Assembly (NCBI GenBank): GCA_026225475.1
Contig: JAMFSU010000078.1
Location: forward strand, 1-64,000
Direction of reading: 5' to 3'
Length of the DNA stretch: 64,000 nt
Source of the DNA: Duganella sp.
Lineage (GTDB): Bacteria > Pseudomonadota > Gammaproteobacteria > Burkholderiales > Burkholderiaceae_D
The notes beneath the pieces are model-generated. The model was not told the origin of the DNA and did not search any database. It worked only from the letters and a program-made list of their open reading frames with translations. Shown in pieces: positions 17,102 through 27,664 of the stretch. Each line of letters begins with the position of its first letter. Positions within the stretch are counted from its first letter, which is position 1. Both the position numbers and the translations under genes were made by a program.

Positions 17102-18165
17102 TGAACCCGCTTCCCCGAATGTTCGCGCGCGCCCCCCATGCCGCCATTGCTGCCGCTGTCAGTTTGCTGTTGTGCGGTGCCGCCCATGCCGAAACCAAGA
17201 CGTTGTATATCGGCATGAATGGCGGCAATATGGAAAAGACCTATACGCAATATGTATTCGGTCCGTTCGAGCAAAAGCATAACGTCAAGGTGGTGGTGGT
17301 GCCGGGCGGTTCGGCCGATATCTTGACCAAGGCGCAGGCATCCAAGGACAAGCCGCAGATGCATTTGATGTTCCTCGATGATGGCATCATGTATCGCGCC
17401 ATTCGCATGGGCCTGTGCGAAAAGCAAAAGCCTAGTCCGGGTCTGGCCGGCTTGCTGCCGGTGGCGCATATTCGCGGCGACATGGCTACCGCCGTGACCA
17501 TCAGCGTCACTGGCCTGGCCTACAACACCAAGGTCTACGCCAGCAAAGGCTGGGCACCACCGACGTCGTGGCTGGACATGGCCGATCCCAAGTTGAAGGG
17601 CAAAGTGGTGTTCCAGTCCTTGTCATCGTCGACCTTTGGTCTGCATGCTTTCCTCAGCTTCAACCGCTTGAAGGGCGGCACCGATAGTAACGTCGAACCG
17701 GGTTTTGCCGCCTGGCCGACCACGATAGGCCCGAATGTACTGGAATACATTGCCAGTTCGGCCAAGGTGTCAGAGATGGCGCAAACCGGCGAAGCCGCCT
17801 TGTTCCCCTATACGCCAACCCAGGTGACGATACTCAAGAGCAAGGGTATTCCAGTGGAATACGTGCAGCCGAAGGAAGGTGCGGTTGTGTTGATGGTGGC
17901 GCAATGCGTGATTGCCAACAATAGCGAGCCGCAACTGGCGCAGGAGTTGGCCGCTTATCTTTTGACGCCGGAGGCGCAGGCCAAGGCACTGGAGAATGGC
18001 ACCTTCAATCCGACCAATACCCAGGTCAAAGTCACGGGTGCAGCCGCGGTGGAACAGAAGCGCATGAACGACTATGTCAAGAATTCGCACGTGGTCGACT
18101 GGGATGAGGTCAACAAGAATCGCAGCGCCTGGAATACACGTTGGAATCGTACGATTGAGCGTTGA
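17101..18165 (+). CDS. Periplasmic substrate-binding protein of the polyamine/opine-type ABC importer
   Basis: 354 residues. An Arg-containing N-region and hydrophobic core end in AHA at residues 28-30, predicting signal peptidase I cleavage before ETKTLYIGMNGG. The body is a PotD/SBP_bac type-2 binding protein, with TNTQ-like and YVQPKEGAVVLM segments characteristic of the group. It is the last gene of the operon, separated from its ATPase and permeases by the dehydrogenase genes. That unusual order ties uptake to oxidation. AGAAAGGA lies upstream of the start. Confidence 0.88.
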   Translation: MNPLPRMFARAPHAAIAAAVSLLLCGAAHAETKTLYIGMNGGNMEKTYTQYVFGPFEQKHNVKVVVVPGGSADILTKAQASKDKPQMHLMFLDDGIMYRAIRMGLCEKQKPSPGLAGLLPVAHIRGDMATAVTISVTGLAYNTKVYASKGWAPPTSWLDMADPKLKGKVVFQSLSSSTFGLHAFLSFNRLKGGTDSNVEPGFAAWPTTIGPNVLEYIASSAKVSEMAQTGEAALFPYTPTQVTILKSKGIPVEYVQPKEGAVVLMVAQCVIANNSEPQLAQELAAYLLTPEAQAKALENGTFNPTNTQVKVTGAAAVEQKRMNDYVKNSHVVDWDEVNKNRSAWNTRWNRTIER

Positions 18166-18394
18166 ACGATAGCGAGCTGGGCGCGCTTGCGTGCACATGA
18201 GAGCTGAATTGTTTCAGGCTTCATGTTGCGCGTGAGCGGTCCTGCGCATTGCGATCAATTTGCTTAACTCAGTGCAATCATATTGGGTGCGCCATTGCGC
18301 GGCTTTCTCTAGCGCAGCAATGGATGCATCCCGGGCATTGGTCCGGGGCTGTGCGTTTTGGCAGTTGACGTATTGGCGCCAGTTTTCGATGCAA

Positions 18395-18430
18395 ATCGTG
18401 GGGCAGTCATTGGTAACGCTGCCCCACGAT
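18395..18430. other. Strong inverted repeat between two convergent genes
   Basis: ATCGTGGGGCAG (18395-18406) and CTGCCCCACGAT (18419-18430) are perfect 12-base arms with a 12-base loop. The element lies between the binding-protein gene and the end of ispB, which converge. It would form a stable RNA stem from either strand, but no T-run follows on either side. It may be a Rho-assisted or mRNA-protecting structure rather than an intrinsic terminator. Confidence 0.5.
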
Positions 18431-18447
18431 GATGGGTACGTTGGGAT

Positions 18448-19437
18448 TTAATGATTGCGGTCTACGGCGAACGAAGCCAATTCCAGCAAGGAATTTTTGT
18501 ACTTGCTATCGGGCAGCGAGAGCACTGCTTCAGTGGCGCGTCGTGCCGCTTTTTGTGCTTCCTGGCGGGTGTAATCGAGTGCGCCCGAGGTCGTGATGGC
18601 AGCCAGAATCTGGTCGAAATGCTGCTCATCACCATTTTCGATACAGCTACGCACTAATTCACGTTGCTCAGCCGTGCCATGCTCCATTAGATAGATCAGC
18701 GGCAAGGTCGGCTTGCCTTCGCGCAGGTCGTCACCGACATTCTTGCCGATTTCGGCTGCGTTGCCCGAATAATCCAATACATCGTCGATTAACTGGAATG
18801 CCGTTCCCAGCGAACGCCCGTATTCGCCAGCCGCATCAATGGCAGCATCGTCGGCGCTGGCCACCAAGGCACCCAGTTGCGCGGCGGCTTCAAACAGCTT
18901 GGCAGTCTTGGAGCGAATGACGCGCAGGTAATCGGCTTCGTTGACGTCCGGGTTATGCATATTCAACAACTGCAGCACTTCGCCTTCGGCAATCACATTG
19001 GTGGCATCGGCAACAATTTGCATGACGCGCGCATGACCGACCGTCACCATCATCTGAAATGCGCGCGAGTACAGGAAGTCGCCCACCAGTACCGACGCGG
19101 CATTGCCGAACAGCGCATTGGCGGTTTGCTTGCCGCGTCGCAGCGATGACTCATCGACCACATCGTCGTGCAGCAGTGTCGCGGTATGAATGAATTCGAT
19201 CACCGCTGCCAGCGAGTGGTGGGCGCCGCCTTCATAGCCGTGAGCGTTGGCGATGAGCAATACCAGCACCGGGCGAATTCGCTTGCCGCCAGCGCTGATA
19301 ATGTATTCAGCAACTTGATTGACCAGCGGCACTTCCGAATATAGTTGCTGGCGGATAACTGTATTGACCGCGCCCATGTCGGCGGCTATTGGGTCAATGA
19401 AAGAATTGGGCGTAGCGGATTGGAGAGCGGCGGACAA
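18448..19437 (-). CDS. ispB: Octaprenyl (polyprenyl) diphosphate synthase IspB
   Basis: 329 residues. Makes the long isoprenoid side chain of ubiquinone by adding isopentenyl units to an allylic diphosphate. First aspartate-rich motif DDVVD at 91-95 (LLHDDVVDESSLRRGK) and second DDVLD near 218-222. The start is TTG at 19435-19437 with AGG a few bases upstream; an ATG at 19377 would remove a conserved N-terminal block (FIDPIAADM). Divergent from rplU, an arrangement common in proteobacteria. Confidence 0.94.
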   Translation of the reverse strand: MSAALQSATPNSFIDPIAADMGAVNTVIRQQLYSEVPLVNQVAEYIISAGGKRIRPVLVLLIANAHGYEGGAHHSLAAVIEFIHTATLLHDDVVDESSLRRGKQTANALFGNAASVLVGDFLYSRAFQMMVTVGHARVMQIVADATNVIAEGEVLQLLNMHNPDVNEADYLRVIRSKTAKLFEAAAQLGALVASADDAAIDAAGEYGRSLGTAFQLIDDVLDYSGNAAEIGKNVGDDLREGKPTLPLIYLMEHGTAEQRELVRSCIENGDEQHFDQILAAITTSGALDYTRQEAQKAARRATEAVLSLPDSKYKNSLLELASFAVDRNH

Positions 19438-19597
19438 GGCTGAACCTGTGAAAAATCAAGATTGTCGTGATTATACGATGACAACGGCGCTCCATGCCGA
19501 GCACATGGCGTTGACGGACAATTGCTTTGCGGCAAGGCGAGAAAATTGCCGGAAGGTCATTTTTTGTGGTGATGTTGCATTCGTATGTCAAGTCCTT

Positions 19598-19626
19598 TTG
19601 ACGGATTTGTTAAGCCTATGTATAAT
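19598..19626 (+). promoter_or_regulatory. Sigma-70 promoter for rplU-rpmA
   Basis: TTGACG at 19598-19603 and a perfect TATAAT at 19621-19626 are separated by exactly 17 bases. Transcription would begin near 19633, leaving a leader of about 80 bases before the rplU start at 19714. It fits the strong expression needed for ribosomal protein genes. Confidence 0.8.
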
Positions 19627-19713
19627 TGGAGGTTTTCCCGATTCAAAAGCCGCTTTTTACGGGCGTGGGGCGAGAAAAAGAAAATATTTTTCATTCATTC
19701 GATGAGGTTTCAC

Positions 19714-20025
19714 ATGTACGCGGTCATAAAAACCGGCGGCAAACAATATAAAGTTGCCGCTGGTGAAAAACTTAAAGTAGAACAGATACCGGCAGACATT
19801 GGCTCCCAAATCACTTTGGATCAAGTGCTCGCAGTGGGCGCAGGCGATACCGTGAAATTCGGTGCGCCGTTGGTCGAGGGTGCAACGGTGCTGGTTACTG
19901 TCATAGCGCAAGGTCGCCACGACAAGGTCAAGATCTTCAAAATGCGTCGTCGTAAGCATTATCAGAAGCGTCAAGGCCATCGCCAGAACTACACTGAATT
20001 GCAAATCGTCTCGATCAACGCTTAA
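19714..20025 (+). CDS. rplU: 50S ribosomal protein L21
   Basis: 103 residues starting [14 protein letters not shown], the family signature. GAGG lies at 19704-19707, seven bases before the ATG. A longer frame opens upstream at 19585 but precedes the predicted transcription start, so it was rejected. The C-terminal [19 protein letters not shown] segment that binds 23S rRNA is intact. Followed by rpmA after 38 bases, the conserved ribosomal pair. Confidence 0.97.
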   Translation: MYAVIKTGGKQYKVAAGEKLKVEQIPADIGSQITLDQVLAVGAGDTVKFGAPLVEGATVLVTVIAQGRHDKVKIFKMRRRKHYQKRQGHRQNYTELQIVSINA

Positions 20026-20063
20026 TCGCGCAGGTCAAACTTAGATCAGAAGGAGTCATATAA

Positions 20064-20321
20064 ATGGCACATAAAAAAGGCGGCGGCACTACGCGCAACG
20101 GCCGTGATTCAGAGTCGAAACGACTCGGCGTCAAGGTCTACGGCGGCCAGGCTATCAATGCCGGCGGCATCATCATTCGTCAACGCGGCACCAAGGTTCA
20201 TCCTGGTGAAAACGTCGGCATGGGCAAGGATCACACCCTGTTCGCGCTGACCCCAGGTAAAGTCCAGTTCGTTATCAAGGGCCTTGCCAAGCGTCAATAC
20301 GTGACTGTTGTTGCTGCTTAA
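20064..20321 (+). CDS. rpmA: 50S ribosomal protein L27
   Basis: 85 residues, beginning [20 protein letters not shown], the conserved flexible tail that reaches toward the peptidyl-transferase centre. No N-terminal extension of the kind cleaved in Firmicutes is present. Strong AAGGAG ribosome site. In one unit with rplU, and followed by an intrinsic terminator about 90 bases after its stop. Confidence 0.97.
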   Translation: MAHKKGGGTTRNGRDSESKRLGVKVYGGQAINAGGIIIRQRGTKVHPGENVGMGKDHTLFALTPGKVQFVIKGLAKRQYVTVVAA

Positions 20322-21810
<1,489 letters not shown>

Positions 21811-21918
21811 TATCCGAGGTTCGACCGCTGCATAGGACGCCATCTTTATCGATGAGACCCGGCGCAGCGTGGTATCCATTTCAGCTTTTGCACGACTGCC
21901 GATCCTGCCGATAACAAC

Positions 21919-23037
21919 ATGCAATCCGTGATACAACAAGCCAAGCGGCTGATCATCAAAGTCGGTTCCTCGTTGGTGACCAACGATGGCAAAGGCCTGG
22001 ACCATGTCGCCATCGCGCGCTGGGCCGAGCAAATTGCCCATTTGCGCACGCTCGGCAAAGAAGTGGTGATGGTCAGCTCTGGCGCGATTGCCGAAGGCAT
22101 GCAGCGACTCGGTTTCGAGCGCCGTCCTACCGGTGTGCATGAATTGCAGGCTTGTGCTGCTGTCGGGCAGATGGGGCTGGCGCAAATCTACGAAAGCAGT
22201 TTCCGCGCATTTCAAGTCGGTACCGCACAAGTCTTGCTCACGCATGCCGATCTGGCCGACCGTGAGCGTTACCTGAATGCGCGTTCGACCTTGTTCACGC
22301 TGCTGCGTTTCGGCGTGGTGCCGACCATCAATGAAAACGACACGGTGGTCACCGATGAAATCAAGTTCGGCGACAACGATACCTTGGGCGCTTTGGTTGC
22401 CAATCTGATCGAAGCCGACGCCTTGATCATCCTGACCGACCAGCGTGGTTTGTATACCGCCGACCCGCGTCGCGATCCGGCAGCGCAATTCGTACATGAA
22501 GCCAAGGCCGGCGATTTGTCCTTGGAGGCGATGGCTGGCGGCGCTGGTACCGGTATCGGTCGCGGTGGAATGCTGACCAAGATTTTGGCGGCCAAGCGCG
22601 CCGCAACTTCAGGCGCGCATACTGTGATTGCCTGGGGCCGTGAAGAGCAGGTATTGAGCCGGTTGGCCGCGGGCGAGGCGATTGGCACGCAGTTGACAGC
22701 ACAGACCGCGCAGCTAACTGCCCGAAAACAATGGATGGCCGATCATTTGCAAACAGCCGGTCGTGTTGTGCTGGATGCCGGTGCAGTGCAAAAACTGACG
22801 GCAGAAGGTAAATCGCTATTGCCCATCGGCGTCACTGAAGTGGCGGGCGAATTTGGTCGTGGCGATGTGATTACCTGCGTCGATGCCAGTGGCCGGGCGA
22901 TTGCGCGTGGCATCAGCAATTATGCCAGTCCTGATGCGCGTCGCATTGTGCGTCATCCCTCTTCGGAAATTCAGGCAATACTTGGCTTTGTCGAGGAATC
23001 AGAATTGATCCATCGCGATAATCTGGTATTGCTGTGA
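21919..23037 (+). CDS. proB: Glutamate 5-kinase ProB with PUA domain
   Basis: 372 residues. Phosphorylates glutamate in the first step of proline synthesis. The amino acid kinase domain carries [15 protein letters not shown] near the start, [20 protein letters not shown] in the middle and [19 protein letters not shown]-terminal PUA domain of about 90 residues ([13 protein letters not shown] ... VTCVDASG-like) completes the long form. 108 bases after obgE, with a bidirectional terminator downstream. Confidence 0.95.
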   Translation: MQSVIQQAKRLIIKVGSSLVTNDGKGLDHVAIARWAEQIAHLRTLGKEVVMVSSGAIAEGMQRLGFERRPTGVHELQACAAVGQMGLAQIYESSFRAFQVGTAQVLLTHADLADRERYLNARSTLFTLLRFGVVPTINENDTVVTDEIKFGDNDTLGALVANLIEADALIILTDQRGLYTADPRRDPAAQFVHEAKAGDLSLEAMAGGAGTGIGRGGMLTKILAAKRAATSGAHTVIAWGREEQVLSRLAAGEAIGTQLTAQTAQLTARKQWMADHLQTAGRVVLDAGAVQKLTAEGKSLLPIGVTEVAGEFGRGDVITCVDASGRAIARGISNYASPDARRIVRHPSSEIQAILGFVEESELIHRDNLVLL

Positions 23038-23056
23038 ATGTGATCAGATAGGCAAG

Positions 23057-23085
23057 AAAAACGGGCGCCAATAGGTGCCCGTTTT
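23057..23085. terminator. Bidirectional intrinsic terminator between proB and the CNP1-like gene
   Basis: AAAACGGGCGCC and GGTGCCCGTTTT form a 12-base stem with one G-T pair and a four-base loop. A runs on the left and T runs on the right serve both strands of this convergent gene pair. Confidence 0.8.
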
Positions 23086-23114
23086 ACATTCAGTCGATTG
23101 TCCTGCAGGCGATA

Positions 23115-23696
23115 TCAGCGATTGTTGCTCAGGTCGATAGGACGCTTGTTGCGCAGGCGATCGCTGATTTGTTCGGCATTGCCGGACAACATGCCGCCCT
23201 GGCAGAAGTAATCCTTGTACAGTGCCGCATCCTGGCGGTTGGCGCCGATATCGGCGATCTGCTTCCACTTGTTCTGCCGCGAACGCGACCAACTGCCGTC
23301 GGAGCGGCCGAATGCATATGACTTCTTTTCAGCGGTTTCGCAACGGATACCTTCATAAGAAGTGTTGACAGCGCCGCCGCTGGTTTTGGTGACAATAGTG
23401 TAGCGCACCACATTGTCCGAGCCGACAGTCAGTGACTTAAGGTCGATCGATGACACCGCCGTGGTGGTCGGGCCGACATAAAACGCAACCAGGTTGGCCG
23501 CTTGTGGCGCTGGTGGCAATTGCACGGCGATCTCCAGCCATGGCTTTTCTTCATCGTCGAAATCTTCGTCGAACTTGCCTGACTGCTGTGCAAAGCTCAA
23601 TGAAGCCGAGCACAACAGGGCGCCGACCGTCAGGCTGCGCGCGCAAAGCCGGGCAAAGCCGGCGGCGGTAAAACGGTTCCGGAGAGCTTGAGACAT
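23115..23696 (-). CDS. CNP1-like family secreted protein
   Basis: 193 residues from the ATG at 23694-23696 (MSQALRNRF). A basic start followed by a hydrophobic stretch ending SLSFAQQ predicts a signal peptide, so the protein is probably periplasmic. The mature part has the CNP1-like pattern: an acidic run (FDEDFDDEEKPWLE), FYVGPTTTAVSSIDLKS, and C-terminal RQDAALYKDYFC with paired cysteines. Function unknown. It is commonly next to rppH in Burkholderiales, 38 bases downstream here, so co-transcription is likely. Confidence 0.75.
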   Translation of the reverse strand: MSQALRNRFTAAGFARLCARSLTVGALLCSASLSFAQQSGKFDEDFDDEEKPWLEIAVQLPPAPQAANLVAFYVGPTTTAVSSIDLKSLTVGSDNVVRYTIVTKTSGGAVNTSYEGIRCETAEKKSYAFGRSDGSWSRSRQNKWKQIADIGANRQDAALYKDYFCQGGMLSGNAEQISDRLRNKRPIDLSNNR

Positions 23697-23734
23697 GGAT
23701 ATTTGCTTTGTGTTTGAGAGAGTAAGAATAGGAG

Positions 23735-24343
23735 TCAGGCAGGATCGTTGCCGCCAGCTTTTTCGGCGTCCGGCAAGGCCGGTGGATTTGCTGCAACAAC
23801 ATCGTCGGCACAATCGTCCGGCCCTCGATCGGAATGGCCACCAGCCTCCACACGCCGATGCGGTGTTTGCGGGCGAATCAGAAAGCGCGACAATTCCTTG
23901 AGCGCCTGCTGATAGACATCGCGTTTGAATTCGATGACCACGTCCAGCGGCACCCAATAGTCGTGCCAACGCCAGGCATCAAACTCGGGATGGGAAGTCA
24001 GGCGCAGATTGACGTCGCAATCGCGACCCACCATGCGCAGCAGGAACCAGATTTGCTTCTGCCCGCGATAATGGCCGCGAATTTCGCGTTTGATAAAATG
24101 ATCGGGCACTTCATAGCGCAGCCAGTCGCGCGTGCGACCGATGATCTTGACGTGTTCTGCCCGCAAGCCGATTTCTTCTTCCAGTTCACGAAACATGGCT
24201 TGTTCGGGAGTTTCGCCATGTTTGATTCCGCCTTGCGGAAATTGCCACGAATGTTCCCTGACTCGTTTGCCCCACCATACCTCATTGTGGGCATTGAGCA
24301 GGATGATGCCGACGTTCGGGCGGAAGCCTTCTCGATCCAGCAT
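23735..24343 (-). CDS. rppH: RNA pyrophosphohydrolase RppH (Nudix)
   Basis: 202 residues from the ATG at 24341-24343, which has GAGGT six bases upstream; a TTG four codons earlier is less likely. Removes pyrophosphate from mRNA 5' ends and so starts RNase E-dependent decay. Nudix box [20 protein letters not shown] plus IGL, preceded by WQFPQGG, and [13 protein letters not shown] conserved. The C-terminal about 45 residues beyond the Nudix fold are Pro/Ala/Arg-rich and probably disordered. Confidence 0.94.
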   Translation of the reverse strand: MLDREGFRPNVGIILLNAHNEVWWGKRVREHSWQFPQGGIKHGETPEQAMFRELEEEIGLRAEHVKIIGRTRDWLRYEVPDHFIKREIRGHYRGQKQIWFLLRMVGRDCDVNLRLTSHPEFDAWRWHDYWVPLDVVIEFKRDVYQQALKELSRFLIRPQTPHRRVEAGGHSDRGPDDCADDVVAANPPALPDAEKAGGNDPA

Positions 24344-24580
24344 GGTGTACCTCAAAACTTTCTGCGGCAGGGCTTCCTCTTTTGTGCCCGATCCGGTCTG
24401 CGCTGACGATGCTTACATCTTGTCAGCGCGCACCTGCATAGGGTGCATCAAATGCCCGCATATCTGCCTGCGATATGCGTGAAACAGCGATCAAATGTGC
24501 AAAGAGTGGGCTCATCAGCCAGCTAATCCTTTAAAATTACATCGATTATAACCTTCCTCTTTTAAAAAGAACTCATCGTC

Positions 24581-26305
24581 ATGCGCGCCTCCCGATTTTT
24601 TATTTCCACCCTGAAAGAAGCTCCTTCCGATGCCGAAATCGTCAGTCACAAACTGATGATGCGGGCCGGCATGATCAAGCGACTCGGTTCCGGCATTTAC
24701 ACTTACATGCCCATGGGTTTGCGCGTGATCCGCAAGGTGGAAGCAATCGTGCGTGAAGAAATGAACCGGGCCGGTGCCATCGAATTGCTCATGCCGGTGG
24801 TGCAGCCGGCCGAACTGTGGCAGGAAACCGGTCGTTGGGACAAGATGGGTGCCGAATTGATGCGTGTGAAGGACCGCCATGGGCGCGACTTTGCCATTCA
24901 GCCGACCTCGGAAGAAGTGGTCACCGACGTGGCCCGTACCGAGTTGCGCAGCTACAAGCAATTGCCGGTCAACTTCTATCATATCCAGACTAAGTTCCGC
25001 GACGAACGTCGTCCGCGTTTCGGCTTGATGCGTGGGCGCGAGTTCACGATGAAAGATGCCTACTCATTTGACCGTGATGTCGATGGCCTGAAGAAGTCGT
25101 ATCAGATCATGTATGACGCCTATGTCCGCATCTTCAATCGCTTTGGTTTGCAATTCCGCGCTGTAGCTGCCGATAACGGCGCCATTGGCGGCTCCGGCTC
25201 ACATGAATTCCATGTGATCGCCGCCACCGGTGAAGATGCGTTGGTGTACTGCCCCAGCTCTGACTATGCCGCCAATATGGAAGCGGCCGAAGCGGTCGCC
25301 GTCAACGCCACGCGTGCACCTGCAGGCGCACCATTGACCAAGACCGCCACGCCGGGCAAGGCCAAATGCGAAGCGGTGGCCGAATTGCTGCAATTGCCAC
25401 TGACGCAGACGGTCAAGTCGATCGTGCTGACCGTCGAGAAGGAAAAGCCAGCCGACAAGGAAGTCTGGCTGCTGTTGCTGCGCGGTGACCACGAGCTCAA
25501 TGAAGTCAAGGCAGGCAAGATCCCAGGTCTGGCTGGTTATCGTTTTGCTAACGAAACTGAAATCGTCGAATGGTTCGGCACACCGCCCGGTTACCTTGGC
25601 CCGATCGGGACCAAGAAGTCGGTCAAAGTAGTAGCCGACCGCACCGTTGCCAATATGAACGACTTCGTCTGTGGCGCCAATGAAGCTGACTTCCACTTTA
25701 CCGGTGCCAACTGGGGACGTGATCTGCCGGAACCTGTGGTCGCGGACATCCGCAATGTAGTCGAAGGCGATGCCTCTCCCGATGGCAAAGGTGTGTTGGC
25801 GATCCAACGCGGCATCGAAGTCGGTCACGTATTCCAGCTCGGGACTGCCTATTCGGAGTCGATGAAGGCGACCTATCTCGATGAAGCAGGCAAGCCGCAG
25901 CCATTGCAAATGGGTTGCTATGGTATCGGCGTGACGCGTATTCTGGGCGCCGCCATTGAGCAGAACTTCGATGACAAGGGCATCATCTGGCCAGCAGCGC
26001 TGGCACCGTTCCAAGTGGTGTTGTGTCCAATGGGTTATGACCGCAGCGAAGCCGTCAAGACCGAAATCGACAAGCTGTATGAGGCGTTGTTTGCCGCGGG
26101 TGTCGATGTTGTGCTTGATGATCGTGGCGAGCGTCCGGGCGCGATGTTTGCCGATTGGGAATTGATCGGCGTGCCACATCGGATCGTCGTTGGTGACCGT
26201 GGTCTCAAGGATGGCCAGATTGAGTACCAAGGACGCCGTGAAACGGCTGCGACAGCCGTGCCATTGGGCGATGCGCTAGCGTTTATCCAAGCCAAACTGG
26301 TTTGA
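24581..26305 (+). CDS. proS: Prolyl-tRNA synthetase, bacterial type with editing domain
   Basis: 574 residues. Class II synthetase charging tRNA-Pro. Motif 2 region [19 protein letters not shown], motif 3 [18 protein letters not shown], and an intervening INS editing domain (about residues 225-400) that removes mischarged Ala, with [10 protein letters not shown] and [14 protein letters not shown]. The anticodon-binding domain is at the C-terminus ([20 protein letters not shown]). Divergent from rppH across 237 bases. A terminator lies about 65 bases after the stop. Confidence 0.97.
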   Translation: MRASRFFISTLKEAPSDAEIVSHKLMMRAGMIKRLGSGIYTYMPMGLRVIRKVEAIVREEMNRAGAIELLMPVVQPAELWQETGRWDKMGAELMRVKDRHGRDFAIQPTSEEVVTDVARTELRSYKQLPVNFYHIQTKFRDERRPRFGLMRGREFTMKDAYSFDRDVDGLKKSYQIMYDAYVRIFNRFGLQFRAVAADNGAIGGSGSHEFHVIAATGEDALVYCPSSDYAANMEAAEAVAVNATRAPAGAPLTKTATPGKAKCEAVAELLQLPLTQTVKSIVLTVEKEKPADKEVWLLLLRGDHELNEVKAGKIPGLAGYRFANETEIVEWFGTPPGYLGPIGTKKSVKVVADRTVANMNDFVCGANEADFHFTGANWGRDLPEPVVADIRNVVEGDASPDGKGVLAIQRGIEVGHVFQLGTAYSESMKATYLDEAGKPQPLQMGCYGIGVTRILGAAIEQNFDDKGIIWPAALAPFQVVLCPMGYDRSEAVKTEIDKLYEALFAAGVDVVLDDRGERPGAMFADWELIGVPHRIVVGDRGLKDGQIEYQGRRETAATAVPLGDALAFIQAKLV

Positions 26306-26369
26306 GTCGGCAACGGCGGCTGTGTCATCAAGCCGCCGTCTGTAGCAACTTCAGTAAATTACCAATGCA

Positions 26370-26402
26370 GCCGCCAGCGATTATCGCGCTGGTGGCTTTT
26401 TT
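26370..26402 (+). terminator. Intrinsic terminator after proS
   Basis: GCCGCCAGCG (26370-26379) and CGCTGGTGGC (26387-26396) form a ten-base stem with one G-T pair, followed by six T. The T-run overlaps the stop codon of the convergent minus-strand gene. Confidence 0.85.
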
Positions 26403-26820
26403 ATTGCGCCGGGGCCGGCACTATCGTGACATCTTTGCGCAGGATGCCGCCAGAGCGGGCACTACCTTCGATATCGGACGGGCTATCGATACGACGTTGG
26501 CAATCGGCCTGATCTTGCGGCGGCAGGATCTTGCAGCGCTCCAGGGCATTCTGGTTGTACGGCATGCCTGGGCTATTGCTTAACTTACCTTGCTTGGCTT
26601 GCTGGTAAGCAGCGCCGGCTTCGCGCAGGCAAGTGGCGCGGTCCTGATTCGATTGGCCATTGCTGCAGGTGGCTTTTTCGCGCTGGTATTGCGCATCGAG
26701 ATCGCCATTGCCGGCGGCGAAGACGTTGCCGATCAGCAGCAAGCCCGCAGTTGCCAGCCCCAGACTGACCAGCACATAGGGGCAGCGGGGGGGCGTACGG
26801 TGATGTTGAGAGAATGTCAT
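26401..26820 (-). CDS. Hypothetical exported Cys-containing small protein
   Basis: 139 residues from the ATG at 26818-26820, which has AAGGA eight bases upstream; an in-frame ATG at 26850 would add ten residues. A hydrophobic stretch (LVSLGLATAGLLLIGNVFA) predicts export, with cleavage near VFA-AG. The mature part has four cysteines, CSNGQSNQDRATC and CKILPPQDQADC, spaced as two similar C-x11-C / C-x10-C pairs that could form disulfides. The protein resembles short exported proteins of Burkholderiales, but I do not recognise a characterised family. Confidence 0.65.
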   Translation of the reverse strand: MTFSQHHRTPPRCPYVLVSLGLATAGLLLIGNVFAAGNGDLDAQYQREKATCSNGQSNQDRATCLREAGAAYQQAKQGKLSNSPGMPYNQNALERCKILPPQDQADCQRRIDSPSDIEGSARSGGILRKDVTIVPAPAQ

Positions 26821-26940
26821 GTCGCGATCCTTTTGGGTGATGTCGTCCATGCTAGACCCGGCCAGGATCAGCTAAGTTCGATTGGCGACAAGCCTATTGG
26901 AGGCTTGTAGGAAGGCGCTGTCAGTGTATGGCGCAATAAC

Positions 26941-26969
26941 AAAAACGCCCGCGCGTTGCGGGCGTTTTT
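26941..26969. terminator. Bidirectional intrinsic terminator near the SWIB gene
   Basis: AAAAACGCCCGC (26941-26952) and GCGGGCGTTTTT (26958-26969) are perfect 12-base arms with a five-base loop. On the minus strand it ends the SWIB/histone-like gene 34 bases after its stop. Confidence 0.88.
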
Positions 26970-27002
26970 GTTTTGCATGAAGTTTGCAAAAACCTGTATT
27001 GC

Positions 27003-27476
27003 TTATTTCAAATGGCCGGAAATCAGCTTGGTCATTTCAAACATCGATACCTGTTTCTTACCACCGAATACTGCCTTCAACTTGTCGTCGGCGTCGATAT
27101 TGCGTTTGTTTTCAGGGTTTTGCAAATTGTGCTTCTTGATGTACTCCCACACCTTCTTGGTGACTTCGGTACGTGGCAGTGGCTTGGCGCCGACCACTTC
27201 AGCCAGTGCTGCCGACGGTGTCAGCGGCTTCATGAAGGCGGCGTTGGGAGTGCGCTTTACAGCTGGTTTTGCTGCTGCCTTAGGTGCTGCGACAGCTTTC
27301 TTCGGTGCTGCTTTTGGTGCTGCCTTGGCGACCGTCTTCACTGCTGGCTTGGCTACGGCTTTTGGTGCTGCGGCTACTTTTTTCGGTGCTGCGACTGCTT
27401 TCTTGGGAGCTGCTTTCGGTGCTGCTTTTGCTACGGGCTTCTTCGCTGCGGCTGCTGGTTTTTTGGCTGTGGCCAT
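27003..27476 (-). CDS. SWIB/MDM2 domain protein with histone H1-like Lys/Ala/Pro-rich N-terminus
   Basis: 157 residues. The first about 75 are almost only Lys, Ala, Pro and Val in AAPKKAVAAPKK-type repeats, the composition of bacterial H1-like DNA-binding tails. The rest is a SWIB domain (MKPLTPSAALAEVVGAKPLP, KVWEYIKKHNLQNPENKR, LKAVFGGKKQVSMFEMTKLI). It is probably nucleoid-associated. Strong AAGGAGG ribosome site. SWIB domains are best known from eukaryotic chromatin remodellers and from Chlamydia, but this fusion is common in Burkholderiales. A second H1-like protein is encoded at 38980. Confidence 0.88.
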   Translation of the reverse strand: MATAKKPAAAAKKPVAKAAPKAAPKKAVAAPKKVAAAPKAVAKPAVKTVAKAAPKAAPKKAVAAPKAAAKPAVKRTPNAAFMKPLTPSAALAEVVGAKPLPRTEVTKKVWEYIKKHNLQNPENKRNIDADDKLKAVFGGKKQVSMFEMTKLISGHLK

Positions 27477-27664
27477 CGGTAAGCCTCCTTAACAAGGAAA
27501 GAGTTAGATGCGCAAATCACGCACCGACAATAGTGGTGCGGTTTTCCCGGCGATGCAAGTGTTTTTAGCGCTTTTCAGAGGGAAAAGCCGCGTTCGACAA
27601 CGGCATTTGCACAATCCGCCGCGGTTGGCCTCAAAAACCCAGCCCGCTTGGCTTTCGCCAGGGT

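Noticed and set aside
23697..23969. Longer N-terminus for the CNP1-like protein
   Set aside because: The extension overlaps rppH and would bury the signal peptide that follows the ATG at 23696.
27003..27476. Plus-strand frames over the SWIB/H1-like gene rich in Ala, Leu and Cys
   Set aside because: They are the antisense of a low-complexity Lys/Ala gene; no ribosome site or conserved motif supports them.
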